From Brevipalpus yothersi (taxonomy: Eukaryota; Arthropoda; Arachnida; Trombidiformes; Tenuipalpidae): 64,000 bases of DNA. Position 1 is the first letter of the stretch; each line of letters opens with the position of its first letter. The notes below the pieces were generated by a model. It saw only the letters and a program-made list of their open reading frames with translations. It searched no databases and was not told the origin of the DNA. Positions 1 through 12,293 of the stretch are shown in pieces. A program made the translations under genes and the position numbers. The stretch is from NCBI GenBank assembly GCA_003956705.1, contig QZCP01000122.1, positions 35,281 through 99,280 of the forward strand. Reading direction: 5' to 3'.

Positions 1-429
1 GAGAGTCGAAAGTTTCACATAATCAAATGGAACGCAATTTCCTCATGTTGAATATCGCTTTGAGGCATTGGAAAGAACGAGAATCGTCATTGAGCAAGAA
101 TCAATAGATTCTTGAGTAATTTAACTTTTCCGAGAATTTAAATCAATCAACATGTGTGTAAGCAGCTGTTGATTAGAACACGAAAGAATCCATTTGATTA
201 AAATAATACTATCTCAACAATGGAAAATGGTAGTGAAATGATGCTTGCTTAGTTCTGATGGGGAAGGAGAATCACTTGAACAATTATTTCTCTTTTTTTG
301 CTTCACCAAGAAGCATGCTTTATATTAATGTAATCAATTTAACAATTTATATATACGTATTTTTATATATATACTTTAGCTATTTGGAGAGATAAAATTC
401 GGGACAATATAAAGAAAGCTGCTTTGAGA
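1..429. other. Non-coding flank downstream of the mannosidase gene
   Basis: I see no gene here. The stretch is AT-rich, with a run of TATATA-like sequence near 340-380, and should contain the 3' UTR of the minus-strand mannosidase gene that ends at 430. Confidence 0.5.
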
Positions 430-3400
430 TCACTTTAGCCTTAAGGCATATACGGAAAAATCAATGGTATCCATTTCAACACTCAGATCGTGGAGAGAAA
501 GGTTACTTTTGATTTCATCCAACAGAGAAAGACTCATGGAAGAAACACTAGGCTGTAGAGCATTGATTAGATTAGATGACAGATGGGGTAATAATTTAAA
601 CGATGGTGTTGTACATTGTGCTTCACAGCTGGATGCGAATCGATGTAAGAATAGATGAAATTCGTTGAAAGAAACTAAATTTGTTCTAAAATTCACAAGA
701 TGAACATCACAGGGTAAAGAGGTAGGCATCACATTCAGTTCACCCTGATTACTAGGAACAATGGACTGCATCTGATGAACTGGATTCAATAATCTTAAAA
801 GACTCTTTTGCACTTGATTACTTGGCTTCAAAGACTCGCTTGGTCTTTGTTCAACGAATATTCGAAAACGTTCTCGGGTTCGTCGATTGTCTGTAATACC
901 TTGGGCAACACCTCTATTGTCATCTTGAAGTAAACGGCGATCCAAGAAGACATCAAAAGAACCTGGACGCGAACTTGTGGCACCCAACGGTTGAGCTGAT
1001 AGTATACTCAAGCGAGTCCATTTATCCTCTATATAACCAAGACTAGGAAGAGGATATACGTTACCTTGGAGAGGTATCTTGTCATACCAAGTTCGTTTGA
1101 CCATCTGCGATGAGGGAATAAACAATTTATACACATGAAACTGAGAAAATAGTATAGTATGAGTATTAATAAACAACTAACCTGAAGACTGTTAAGATCA
1201 GTGAAAAATGTTGGGCCATTTCTTATCTTGGATGAGAATCTCATCAAAAACTCTCGATTATCAAGAGAACCTTTAACCATTTGAAATTCATTTTCAATAT
1301 CAAAATACTTTTGGCCTTTAAAGAGAGTGATGCGGTGTCGAAGCTTGAGTCCATCGTCCAAGAGAACTTCAACATAACTCATGATAGGTCCTTTAATCAC
1401 CCGTATTGGTGGACTTTGGATTGGTAGCTTTTGAGCATCTTGAGAATCAGGCAAGAAAAGATAGGCGCCACTCTTCTCTCGATTGCCATGTCTGGTCCCG
1501 TATGTCATGAAATTAATGGTTACATTCAATGATTTGAATAAATCATTGGAATACAAATCACTTCTACTGAGTGATCCAGTAGCAACATTGAAGATTAATT
1601 TGATACTCTCTGTACTAATCTCGAATTCCTTCTCAGGTGAAGGAATGGAATCAAAATTGTACAAAGTGATCTGACTTGACTCATAATTGAAAGACAACTC
1701 CTGTGTGGAGCTTTCAAGAGTATACTGAGCTATAGAAATAGGTTTCAGATGAGCAATGAAGCAAGCTTCATATACATCATTCAGTAGCTCTTTTTGTTCG
1801 TATACTTTATTAATTTGTACCTCTTCGATCATTTTCCCGCTTGGATCGCGAATTATCCAATTGGTAAAGTTTTCTGGTATTGCCAGACAAATAAGTTCAT
1901 CTCTTTCCACAGCAAGAGAGTTAAAAACAACAAAATAGCTGCAAAATAGAAATGATCATGAATTAAAAATATATCACCAAACTTCGATCAAATCCGGACA
2001 TACTTTTTCATATCATCATTAACTTTCAAGATATCTTGAAGGGGCAAAAGATAACGATTAGGAAGAACATCTATGGGAGTTAATGGCACATTTTTTCCGG
2101 TCGGGAAATGAAGTAGAAGAGATGCCATAGTACTTATGATTTCTTGGCACTTTTGGAATGAATTGAATAGCCTGGAATGACCAAAACAGTATTATAGAAG
2201 TATCATAGAAAAATGAAGTAAAAGTAAAAGTGAGAGTAAAATAACAAACCTCATACTATAATCATCAACGACAGCATTCTTGGATGTACCAGTGATACCA
2301 TCATGATGCTGGAAAAGGTCTAAATTGAGACGAGCGTAAGTCAGTTTTTGTGAAAGACGCTCTTTTGTAGGTTTATCGACTTCTGATAAGATACAACCAA
2401 GTGTGAAAATTATTTCTGCACTTCGAACATAACTTTCCAACATTCTATCCATGCTCTTATGGAATGGACGTGTGGTATAATATCCACTCCAGTAATTGTC
2501 ATCACGATCTGCATAAGTGAAAAAATCTCCACCAAGAGATGGGAATGTTTCTTCCAAAGGAAGAGAATCAAAATAATCTTTTAAAGTTCCCCATTTTATC
2601 TGTTGAATAATGACACACAAAAATTAAGCTTCATTGTGCTTGATAAGCCCGATTAGAATTTACCTCTATATTCATATTGGAATTGATGTAGTCAAAAAGC
2701 CGCTGATAGTTTGAGAACTGATTTTCCCATTCTGAAAGTTTATCCCAACGGAAATCATCACCTGAGAGAATATGATAGAAGCAGATTAGCATCCACTATG
2801 AAGAAGAAAACTTTCAACATACCAAGAGGCACAAGTAGAGAGTCTGTTTTGTAAAGAGTGGCTTTTTTCATGTACTGTTCAGCTAACATTGAAGCTCTAA
2901 TTGCAACATTGGCAGCAGATATTCTTTGTGGAGGTACTTTCCATGGACAAGCAATACGAGTTGGAGGCAGACGTTTGAAATCAAATTGGCAGCAAACTTT
3001 CGGATCTGGTCCACAAGTATGAGGAATGTCGTAGGAGTAGAAAGGCTCTACGTGACAGAGGATGGATGGAGAGTTTTCAGTTTCCCAGTATTGCTTCCAG
3101 CGAAATTCTAATAAATGATTTTGAGCCAGATACTTTTTGATAGAATAATGTACTCGTTGAATCACCATAGCTTTGAATCCCATTTTTTTCAGTAAAAAGC
3201 CCATTGTTGGAGATAGACCAAAAGGATCAATTGCCCATCCATGACGGGGTCTGTAATTGAGAGTGTTTCTCAAAAATTCATGTCCATCTACCATTTGAGC
3301 GATCATAGCGGCATAATGTGTGTTGGCCTCATCATTCATCACCCAGCCTCCAGTCACGATTTCCAGCTGACCATTATCAAGCAGAGTTTTAACCAGCTCT

Positions 3401-4152
3401 CGGTCGTCTTCACTCTTCACATTTGACCACCAAGCAGCGAAAAAACTTGTCTCTGCCCATATGAATGAGTAGCTAGGATTTTCAGATAACTTTTTGAGAA
3501 CATTATTCAAAATATGGCGGGTATGTTCATTCAAATATTGATCAAATGTTTTCAACCATCCCGGATCATTGTGGGAATGAGGTACAACAAAAACTTTCAG
3601 CTTTCGCGTGAAATTCCATCGACTTTCATCCACTTGTATATCCCAACCTTGCTTCCATGCTCCACCATCGGGATTGTCAAAAGGTATTAAGGCGAGAATG
3701 TTTTCCAAAGTGTCATTGAATGCTTCTCGATCTGTCAACAGGTGATATAAAAACAATCAGTCATTAAAAGGACACATTCTTGGGAAAAGAGAGCAGAAAA
3801 TACCTGGAACATTAGCACAAGTGCCGGAGCCTTCCAATTCTAATGGATTAGTATTCAAACTTGCAAAGTAGAGTTTCTCAATTTTCTCACGCAATTCATC
3901 GAGAACAGCACGATTCTCCTTAAACCCATTTTCTAATTGTGTCAGACGAGATTGTATCTCATTGCTGAGCTTTATGTCATTCAACACAAGATTACGATCT
4001 GGATGATCACGAAGATTTGGTAGATAGAAGAATGTGGTGACAATTATCGAAATTCCAGCAATCCACAGGAAATAGATTATGTTACTTCTCTTGAGACGGA
4101 GCATACTTGGCGATTTAACATCAGCCAAAATCGGAAATATCTCTGCTGCCAC
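430..4152 (-). CDS. MAN2A: Golgi alpha-mannosidase II (class II, GH38)
   Basis: This enzyme trims alpha-1,3 and alpha-1,6 mannose from hybrid N-glycans in the Golgi. The minus-strand exons are 4152-3804, 3731-2823, 2761-2664, 2599-2250, 2171-2004, 1938-1182 and 1104-430. All joins have GT-AG sites and matching phase, giving 3306 nt (1101 aa), close to the family size. Residues 25-45 are a single hydrophobic anchor after a short N-terminus (type II membrane protein), followed by a charged stem likely to form coiled coil. The catalytic domain starts with the zinc motif HSHNDPGW near 168-175. The nucleophile Asp lies in WAIDPFG near 285, and the HHDGITGT metal-site motif lies in the fourth exon. 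I see no frameshift or missing catalytic residue. The Golgi II assignment, as opposed to lysosomal, rests on the membrane anchor and overall similarity; which vertebrate paralogue it matches is not resolvable by eye. Confidence 0.95.
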
Positions 4153-5276
4153 TCATTGACCAGCCAATATAAACAATATCACATTAAAATAAACATTCAA
4201 AAATTGAATAATCAATCAAAAAGTCCAAGCACAATAATGAAGACGTGTCTTAATGATGCTCCGATCGAATTGATCGATAAATTTTCTGCCCTCTATTCAC
4301 TAACAGTATAACGGTATTGTTATTGTTGTGAAATGCTTCTTTATCGCCCAAGTTTATGATGATGATTATATCTACCAGCAACCATCATATCCATGAAACA
4401 GAGAGAAGGATAGCACAATTATGTGTGTGCGTTAAATATACAGATTTCATAAATTATACATGTAAATGAGAACCAGTATCAGGATCCATTTGATCCAATG
4501 TATCACGTATAATGAGCTTTGATCAGCAAATGAAACTGTACTTGAGATTATATTTCAGCCTGAAACTTTCAGCTGCTGTGGTATATACTGTGAAATAGAA
4601 ACACACACATACACAAGTAAATAAGCAGTTGAAGGTGATGTTAGAGTGATCACTAATTTCACTTGATTTGATTAATCAATTGAAAAAATGAAGATGTAAA
4701 CAAAGTGAATAAACACTTACTCTTTGACTGTTCTCACTTTGAACACAAACATCAAGATCGAGATGGTCAACACAAACACACACACACTCAATTAACTAAT
4801 AATATTTTTATCTATTTCTAAGTTATATTCAGACACTAGTAGAGTGGCTATCCGTACAATTTAATTAAAGGACATGTTTTCACAAATGAAAAAGACACTG
4901 AAAAAAGAGCAGACAACAGCTGCTTTTGAACAGCGAAAGTAGTGAGCATCAATAAAGTGAACTTTATTGTGTACTTCAAAATCAGACATAAACACAAGAG
5001 TGAAAAGCGCTCTCGTTTATTCAACTCATGCTTTGGCATTATTTTTAGCAACCCGTTATGATTGGTAACCGAAAAAAGGAAGACAAAGTTTAGGTAGAAA
5101 CTTCGATCTTTTTGGAGACGATGTTTTAGCTTGGTCCTCCTTCGGTAGGAATCGATAAGACATGTAATTATTGGGCGCAAGAAAAGATTTGTCCATGATA
5201 ATTTCTAATTAGATAGGAAAAATTGACCTCTCAGTGATAGAGCAAAGATTCAAGGAAAAATTAGCATGAAAACGGA
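4153..5276. other. Intergenic: upstream region of the mannosidase gene
   Basis: No supported gene. The first few hundred bases before 4152 should hold the mannosidase promoter and 5' UTR. A minus-strand open frame at 4848-5180 has no recognisable domain, no splice context and low-complexity composition, so I do not call it a gene. Confidence 0.5.
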
Positions 5277-6158
5277 ATATTCTGTGGGTAATGTCCAGAG
5301 AGTATTGACAGTACTCTTTGGTAATGTCGGTAGTGTAGAAAAATTTAGAAAAAAATGACTAAATTTATAATAATATCAAAAGGGGGCTTGAAGAGGGAGT
5401 TGCACAAAATCGTTGGACATTTTCAGGAGATAATGAGATCATTGATGGATTAAAACAATTGGCACAAATTATTAGCCTAAGAGAAAGTGAATGTCAAAGT
5501 GTCAAAATTGTCTTTAAATAATACAGGATCTGCTCGAAACTCAACGCTTTTCAATGGCATATAGCCATATATCGATGCAAATTGATTTATACAGCTGGAA
5601 CGAGCAGTGAGATGGTTAATCACATCATTAGACAGTGTGACCGAATTAACACATTCAGGACAGCGAAATTTTTTCCTCGGTAAGACCTTGATAGGCGCCT
5701 TACCAGTCACATTGGAAACCAGAAAGTTCATCGCGATATCTTCACAATTCATATTCTTGTAAACAATTTCGAATATGCTCCGATCCATGACAAAAGAGTA
5801 AAGATAGTTATAATGCTACGAATTGAGAGAAAAAAAGTTAATAATCTGACACTTTGTATCTACTTATTTCATAGAGTTATGGATATACTAACCTTATGGT
5901 AGAAAGCAGCTCCAGTTAAAATCATTGATAAGTCATTGGTCCATTCTGATTCATATTTCCACTGATTAATCTCATTATCCCATCGGTGGACACGAGATGG
6001 GAATCCAACAATTACATCCGGAAACTCACACCAAACTTGGTACCCAAACTCCAACTCATCGCCAGTTAACATGGCAATATCATCGTCGATTGCTAGAATG
6101 GTATCAGTAGTTATATCATTAAAAGAAAAAAATCTAATGCTTAACTCGTTTCCTCTCC
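5277..6158 (-). pseudogene. Duplicated 3' tail of EXT2 (pseudogene fragment)
   Basis: This segment is a near-identical copy, in the same orientation, of about 18,625-19,500. It covers the end of EXT2 exon 1, the last intron, exon 2 and 3' flank. The retained intron shows it arose by DNA duplication, not through an mRNA. It starts abruptly inside the GT64 domain (the AIDDD motif is still present), so the N-terminal three quarters of the protein is absent. It also lost about 30-40 bp near the 3' end of the coding part, replacing the last residues of EXT2 with a different short tail, and carries a Trp-Arg to Trp-Cys change. A roughly 30-bp insertion lies in the 3' flank. No start codon or promoter is visible for it. 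It is most likely a dead fragment, although the frame is otherwise still open. Confidence 0.85.
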
Positions 6159-6455
6159 ATAGAAGTAATTTGTTTTTGTTTTGTCTCCGCTGTAACTCAT
6201 TTTATTCTCGGCTCTCTAGTTGTCTCCAATTAATATAACATTGCTCAGATGAAGGCGGTTTGAATCATCTTCACCAAGCAGACTATGGAACTAAACCAGA
6301 CTAAACCAGGTAGGAGACTCTTTCACCATCTTTTCATGGAATTTTCTCTTTTTTTCTCTCATTTCGCAAGTGTATCGACTGGAAAAAAGATTTTCAGCCC
6401 GATCCTCCTATTCTGATCTATTGGTGGAATATTCTATGCTGACGATTTCACGTTG
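6159..6455. other. Non-coding spacer with duplication breakpoint
   Basis: Similarity to EXT2 stops at about 6158. I see nothing recognisable between there and the candidate exon ending at 6456. Confidence 0.4.
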
Positions 6456-6924
6456 TTACAGCTTAATGAGAAGTGGGTTGAGGAAAAACTCGATAGCTTC
6501 CTTTTCGGACAAGAATTTATCTCTAAGATCGTGATACTGACGAGGTGGTTCATTGAAAGTTTCAGATGATGTCTGAAGAGGAGAAGAGGAGAAAATTATC
6601 CAGATATGGTTATTATTGTGAGACTTTTAACGCGTCGATTTGAGTAAAACTCACAGCGATCAACTCATCGTTGCCAATATTCTCGGACCTCCGTTCACTC
6701 GCACTTGAGCACGTTTCCGGAGCATTCAAGATGAAGAAGTTGTCTCACCTAAACGATGGATTGAATGACATCAATGGTGAATGACTGAGAAGGGAATATG
6801 GTGAAACACACTCGAGCAACTCTGAAGAAGATGCAAAGTTTATACTGGAGAAGAAAGAAGACAATGCTTGTAGACAAACGCCTGAGCACGTGAAGTCTGA
6901 ATGCCAATGATATGAAGAATGAAG
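6456..6924 (-). pseudogene. Candidate two-exon minus-strand gene remnant, product unknown
   Basis: A minus-strand exon at 6924-6655 follows a strong pyrimidine-rich acceptor. It is open in phase 0 except for one TGA at 6745-6747, ends at a GTGAGT donor, and joins in phase 0 after an 82-bp intron to a terminal exon at 6572-6456 that ends in TAA. The terminal exon encodes a charged segment containing PPRQYHDLRDKF and KEAIEFFL. I do not recognise the protein. The plus strand of the same stretch is also unusually free of stops, including a segment reading FYADDF, which resembles a reverse-transcriptase box but lacks the rest of such a domain. The single TGA suggests a decayed gene if the frame is real. 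Any upstream exons were not found. Confidence 0.3.
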
Positions 6925-8307
6925 CTGATTAAGAAAGAAAAAGATAGAAAATGGATAATCACTTGAGAAATTGATTGCATATCAATGATGAGAAAGAGGT
7001 CTTTTGGCGATGAAAAAGGTGGAGAACAGCATAATTCGAATCGTGGGAACGATTTCTTCAGTCAATTTATGTAGAGAAAGTGGCATGGAGAAGTCTCCCG
7101 TGCTGTTGATAGCAAAAAAACCAGTAGTTTTGAAAATACTTCCAGTTTTCGGTTAGTTACTGGAGCTTTTCTAGATTAGTGAATGATTGCAAGTCAACAG
7201 CCCAAGGCTTAATTCTTGTCTAAGCTAAGTGACCCAAAGTTTAACTTCGATATCTCCTTCCTCTATCTTTCCATTAGTATACCCATCCATATTCTTGATT
7301 AACATTTACAGTAGTAGTTGTAGTTTTCATTTATTCGTGATCTATTCACCTTGTCGTTCAGGGGATTGCTCAATTGGAGCATTTTGGAAATTCTCTCACT
7401 TCATCTTCTCTCGCTTCCTTTTCTCTCCCTCTCTTTTCTTCGGTAAAATCACGTTTCGTCTTCCTATCAGCATGCATATTCATGAAAGAAAGTGACCCTG
7501 ATCAACTATATATGTAGTATTATTGACCTACAGTTGAGTTCAGACAAACTTTTAGCGCGTCTTGTAACCTTCTATCTTTTATGTACAACTGGGAATTATC
7601 GATGTACTTCCATTTATTGCTATATAAGCTGGTTTTTGGTCTGATTAGGATCTCAGAACATAGAAAAAATTGCTGCACTGAGCTGGAGAAAGATGAATGA
7701 TTTCAAGGAAAAAGTCACTCCATTGTAGGACTGGTAAGTCTGGTTCCTACTTGGTAGGACAGAGTAACCAGAATCATCAGATATCAGATCTTGATAGCAA
7801 CAGCATCTTCCTAAATAGCTTGTTTTTCACTCATTCTCTCTCTTCATCCATCACCATTGCAACTGAATATGTTGCCATGGAATTGAGTGAGCGACTAGAC
7901 AAAACAGACAGTTTAAATCAAGAATCGATATGGTTCCACCCGTGTAGGCACATACCTTTTCCTCTCTCTCACTAAAAAAGATACAATGTATCAAAATAAA
8001 AATTCATTGGAGTTCTCGCTCTCGTAGTGAATAGCTGGATAGTTGATTTTTTTTGTTTGAATGCTACAAAATGGTATGCAACCATCACGATCATCTTTAG
8101 TTTAATTCGGTCTCTAAGATAGGAAGAAAGATCTTTCAATCAGTCCTCCGCTGTTCACTTGAACTGAAATGAAGCAAAATTCTCTCCCTCTCTCTCTTGA
8201 CAAGAGCTTCAACGTCAAACGGCTCCACCGTTGACAGCCAATGCGGTGAGAGGTTTTTTGCGCAAACTTGGCAACTTAGTTTGTTTTGATCATTTTAAGC
8301 GTCAAAA
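6925..8307. other. Intergenic, no supported gene
   Basis: The stretch contains several short open frames on both strands with no recognisable domain. It has a CT-rich patch near 8170-8195 and a small imperfect hairpin near 8212-8235. Confidence 0.4.
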
Positions 8308-8401
8308 TGGTTAGTTTTGATTCTTTATCTCTTGCTGTCTTTTTCTCTAGGCTCGTCAATTTCCGATGGATGCAGTGGATAGGAAGCTGGGAAAGCTTGT
8401 C
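8308..8401 (+). other. Candidate ATG-only first exon plus a 51-bp second exon
   Basis: An ATG at 8308-8310 is immediately followed by a GTTAGT donor. A pyrimidine-rich acceptor at 8350 opens a 51-bp phase-0 exon that encodes ARQFPMDAVDRKLGKLV and ends at a GTATGT donor. A lone start codon in exon 1 is a layout common in ribosomal-protein and other small housekeeping genes. I could not identify the protein or find convincing later exons, so this may be a broken gene start. Confidence 0.25.
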
Positions 8402-9920
8402 GTATGTAGCTCTGACAGTCACTCAGAACACATAACAAGTAGAAGTACTTGCTCAATAAAGCATTCAAAGCTGAGTGAGCGAAACAAGTTGTGGTGTAAT
8501 TGGTTTATGTTTCTCGAATTTATGAGGAAAAATGAATAATAGTAGAACTTCGAATGGAAGACACATGCTAAGAAGGATTCTAAATATTGGGGACAAAAAG
8601 TTATCACCCTCTCCACATAGATAAACATTTTTTCATCCCTTTTCCTATCCACTCATCTCCATGGAACTCCGAGATCCATCGCAATCCTACATGAATTAAG
8701 ATAGATATCCATGAGTTTCATTGAGAAGTACATTCGAGGAAGCTTTTCCAGACGAAGTTGACGAGGCTCATGAGAATCAAAATACCAGCATCAATGAGAA
8801 ACAATGGCAAATCATGTTGATTTTCTCTAATTCCACCTGCACTCTGATTGAATTTACTCTAATATGATGCAGTTCGTTGAGATCTATTCAGAGAGAAAAA
8901 ATTATGCCAACACCTCATGTAGTTGAAGAGGTATGAGCTACCGTTCGAAAATAGCTGCAATTGAAAAGTGGTCTGATTTCTTTCAGGAATTGTAACCCAT
9001 TTCGGACCATCAAAAGTATATATTCTGGAAGGATATGAGAATCTCTATCTGATGGAAAAAAATTGTAACAGTTCCTTTCAGTTCGGGTGAGTTATTGAAG
9101 ACTGTCGGTTTGTGGCCTCATATCATGAGGAAAGAATTATTCTAACTCGGCCTAAAGGTGAGATTTTATCAACTCTCAATAACGATTCCAAAAATATGTT
9201 TGTGAGGTATATCGAGAAAGCTGAGATTAACTCTATCAAATGCAGAACCCATACTCCAACTATTTATTGGATCACATCGCAACATCATATATTCTAGGTG
9301 ATGCAAAACCCATACTTCTTTATTTATGGGAACATATATACAAGAATAAGAAATATGAGATTGTTGGAAAAGTTCAGGAACACTAACGGATTGTTGAAAA
9401 ATGATAGAAAAAGAAAGAAGAGATAATAAAATCATCATTATTGAAAAATATTGATTAATGACAAGATCAATTTTTCAATTTCTAAGATATCGACTAATGT
9501 TTAATTAAAAATTTGATTTATCCTTTCGAATTTGAGAATATAATTTGAAATTAAAACCATAAAACTTACATGTTTATCTCTGGAACCAGTTTACCTTGCA
9601 AATCCACTATAGGGAAATGCGCCTCCTCCTTTGATTTTTGGTCATTTTTGCTCATTTTTCTGGTGAATTTTGAACTTCTCTTTCTGTTTTGCCTTTTTTG
9701 AAAATGCCCCGCTATATTTTTGATGAAAGGATATATATGGTGAAGAATTGGTAGAAACCCAACTCCTTTCCTCCAAAGATGGAGAAATTCCCTCAAGAAC
9801 ACAAATCCTCCAGCAAGAAACACTGTTCAGCAGCTTGTTGAAAAATTTGAGAGAGTTGATATCGTGACAGATGATAAAGAGGGGATGAAGACTGAGAAAA
9901 AGACTGCCAGAGTACCTTAA
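8402..9920. other. Intergenic with weak open segments
   Basis: Around 8740-8875 both strands are open for about 40 codons. The minus-strand reading would give a short protein tail with one hydrophobic segment; the plus reading is acidic. Neither is recognisable. The rest, including 9,100-9,900, shows no gene. Confidence 0.35.
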
Positions 9921-10770
9921 AACATTAACACAGCAAGAGAAACTTCGGAAAGCCAGCCATCGACATCAATGTCACGGCTCAGCCAGCAATTGCCGATCAG
10001 CAAAACATCAGCTTGGAGAATTGCTAAGAAAGATTTGGAGGTTTTCCCTGACAAACTTCCTTTCGGCCAGCCACTATCCCAAGATGCTATCGCAAAGAAG
10101 TTGGAGTTTGCTTCGAAATCGGATGCAATGATGAGCGATGGCAGCATCTATCCGAAAAACATCAGCTTCGTAGATTGAGCACATTTTTGGTTGAATGTAT
10201 ACGTGAATCGCAAAAACTACAGGATTTGGGGCTCCCAAAAGCCATAGCTGGTTGTAGTCAAGCCCCTCCATCCAAAGAAATTAACAGTCTAGGCAGCACT
10301 ATGCACTGATAGCATCATGGGACCTTCCTTCTTTGAGGATACCGTAAACGGGCAACGATATCATGACCTGATCTCGGAGCAGTCCATTCCAGAGGCCTAA
10401 ACTTAAATTGGATTGATGAGTGGTGGTTCTCACAAGATGGGCACCTTCCCATACAACATACAAAAATTTAAAGCTCCTTGATGGTCAGTTTGGTGGCCGT
10501 GTGATCGCTTAAAGCTTCACCGGAACTTTTCATAGGGGCTTGCTTGGCCACCCTACAGTCCAGATCTGAACCTCAAAGATTTTTTTTTCTGGGGCTACAC
10601 GAAGGATAAAGTGTTTGAGAATCGACCAACCCACCCTTCCTTGGCTCAAACAAGAGATTACCTGCATCATTGGATCAATCGCGGATGAGATGTATGAGAA
10701 GGTTATGGCCAGTTTTCATGAACACCTGCACTGTTGTATCACCATGGAGAGCAGTTATTTCAGAAACATT
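9921..10770 (+). mobile_element. Decayed Tc1/mariner-type transposase
   Basis: One plus frame reads through a mariner-like transposase. It has a helix-turn-helix segment (LSQQLPISKTSAWRI), then DAIAKKLEFA, then FVD-stop-AHFWLN, which aligns with the family's DEAHF block around the first catalytic Asp. Next come YVNRKNYRIWGS, GPSFFEDTVNGQRY and finally WPPYSPDLNLKDFFFWGY, the block carrying the last catalytic acids. Several in-frame stops interrupt it: one replaces the residue after the first Asp, and one replaces a Trp that is usually conserved. It is therefore inactive. I could not define terminal inverted repeats by eye. The start is placed where family-like residues begin. Confidence 0.85.
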
Positions 10771-11432
10771 CTTCTTTGAATTTTTTTCATAATATTCATT
10801 CTTTAAAAGTTTCAGCTGAAAATATTCACGCATTGCTGAGAAAAATGGAATCAAAGTTATCTTCAGCTATTGATCGAAAAAAATGATAAACAAGTTTTGT
10901 TCTAAATAGAAATGGGCACAACTTGCCTGTAGGGTACCTGGGTACAGGTAGTTGGATGTTCAGTGAATAGCCGGATACCTGAAGGTAGAGCTTAATACTC
11001 GAAAATATCTGAAATGGAATCCATTTCGGAGCTGATTTCAATTCATCCAGATGCAAACTGAGAAATAGCAGCTTTTCAAGGGTTTCTGGCCTCATTCTAG
11101 AGCGTTTCTGATTCATAATTTTTTCAGCTTTTAAAAAAACGCTCACTCGGAACTGAAGCTGCCCGAATACATAAGTACATGAGAGTAATCTGACAAGTGC
11201 TGGAAGAAAATTTGATACAATGGGCTTACAGAATTGAATACTTCACTTATATAAGCAAGATACTATATGAACTCTCTTATCAACATAGAGAATAGGCGGA
11301 TAGCCAATAGTTTAAGCACCTGTAGCTGTTTTGTGGGCGAAATTAATTCCTCCCCAGCTTAGAGCAATTCGTTGAGATTTAGCTCGTTCTCTTATATGAC
11401 CAGCCATTTCGCCACCGTAGAACAAGATCGAT
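10771..11432. other. Intergenic with a short inverted repeat
   Basis: No gene is seen. Near 10,920-10,960 there is a TACCTG / CAGGTA inverted repeat set among repeated GGTACC-like steps. It may be transposon-derived. Confidence 0.35.
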
Positions 11433-12243
11433 TTAGGGTTGATTATTTGAAGAATGAGATTGATGAAAATCACTAAAAAGTTCTATTTCTTCAGCAATTT
11501 GTAGTTGGGTAACAGGAGGGTTTACAGGAGAGAGCGGAGGACAATTCCGGAAGAGAAAGTCTGTTCGAAGAGTAACGCAATCATTTGTAGGACCTGAACC
11601 CATGTGGCTCCAAATTGGCCCAGTTACTAATTGGACTTTTTCAGATACATCAAGTGATCCTGTCAAACGACTACCAGAGCTATTATTGATTGTCCATTTG
11701 ACACGTGGCTTCTCTTTTCCACCACCACTCTGTTCATCATGAACATCAAGCATGGAGTTATCCTTGCGGATGTCCCTCAAAGAGTAAAATCTATTCTTTG
11801 GCCTTGGTGATGGAGCCTGAGAGCAGATTCGTCCAAACGCTAGGGAAAAAAATTCACAATTAACAATCATCCTTATATTTAGAGAGGTGTCTTTTTGATC
11901 AGTGAGAATTGATAGATTGTGTAACAAGCAGTGATTAAATATCTTCAAAAATGTCGATGGAAATACCAATGTCATTAAAACGATTGATCAGATTGGTCAT
12001 GAGAGACTTTTATCAGATTAAACTCTCACTGGTGGTAGATTTGATGATTCGAAAGCGATCAGTGAAAGTCGAGATATTGATGAGGTTTCAACGTAGACAC
12101 CTTATAGCAATCCTTGATGAATAGAAAAGAAATGGAAAGCTTACCAATTTGTCCACTATTGATTTTTTCGCGTCTCTACCAAATTTTGAAGGGGGTATAG
12201 ATATTTCACCGCTTTGATTTTTATAATTCCAGCGCAAGTTCAT
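11433..12243 (-). CDS. Uncharacterised protein, two exons
   Basis: Exon 1 (12243-12145) starts at an ATG and ends at a good GTAAGC donor. Exon 2 (11816-11433) follows a CAG acceptor. Both exons are in phase 0 and together give 160 aa. A stronger-looking acceptor 29 bp upstream would shift frame to an early stop, so the inner acceptor was chosen. The protein is hydrophilic, with no signal peptide or membrane segment, and contains SIPPSKFGRDAKKS and a Ser/Pro-rich C-terminus. I do not recognise the family. The frame stays open upstream of the chosen ATG into the CT-rich repeat, so the true start could be further upstream or in another exon. Confidence 0.5.
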
Positions 12244-12293
12244 GGTGTCTTGACCTGGCTCGAGCTCTTCTGAGCTACCGGGAGTGTCTTTTT

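Noticed and set aside
4848..5180. 110-codon minus-strand open frame
   Set aside because: No domain, no splice support and uneven hydrophobic composition; it lies in the upstream region of the mannosidase gene.
6420..6565. FYADDF on the plus strand as a reverse transcriptase
   Set aside because: Only the single box is present; no flanking RT blocks or element structure can be seen.
8212..8235. Imperfect hairpin considered as part of a tRNA or structured RNA
   Set aside because: No A/B boxes or cloverleaf; too short to mean anything alone.
11817..11845. Stronger-looking upstream acceptor (TTTTTTTCCCTAG) for the gene at 11,433
   Set aside because: It shifts the reading frame and gives a stop within about 20 codons.
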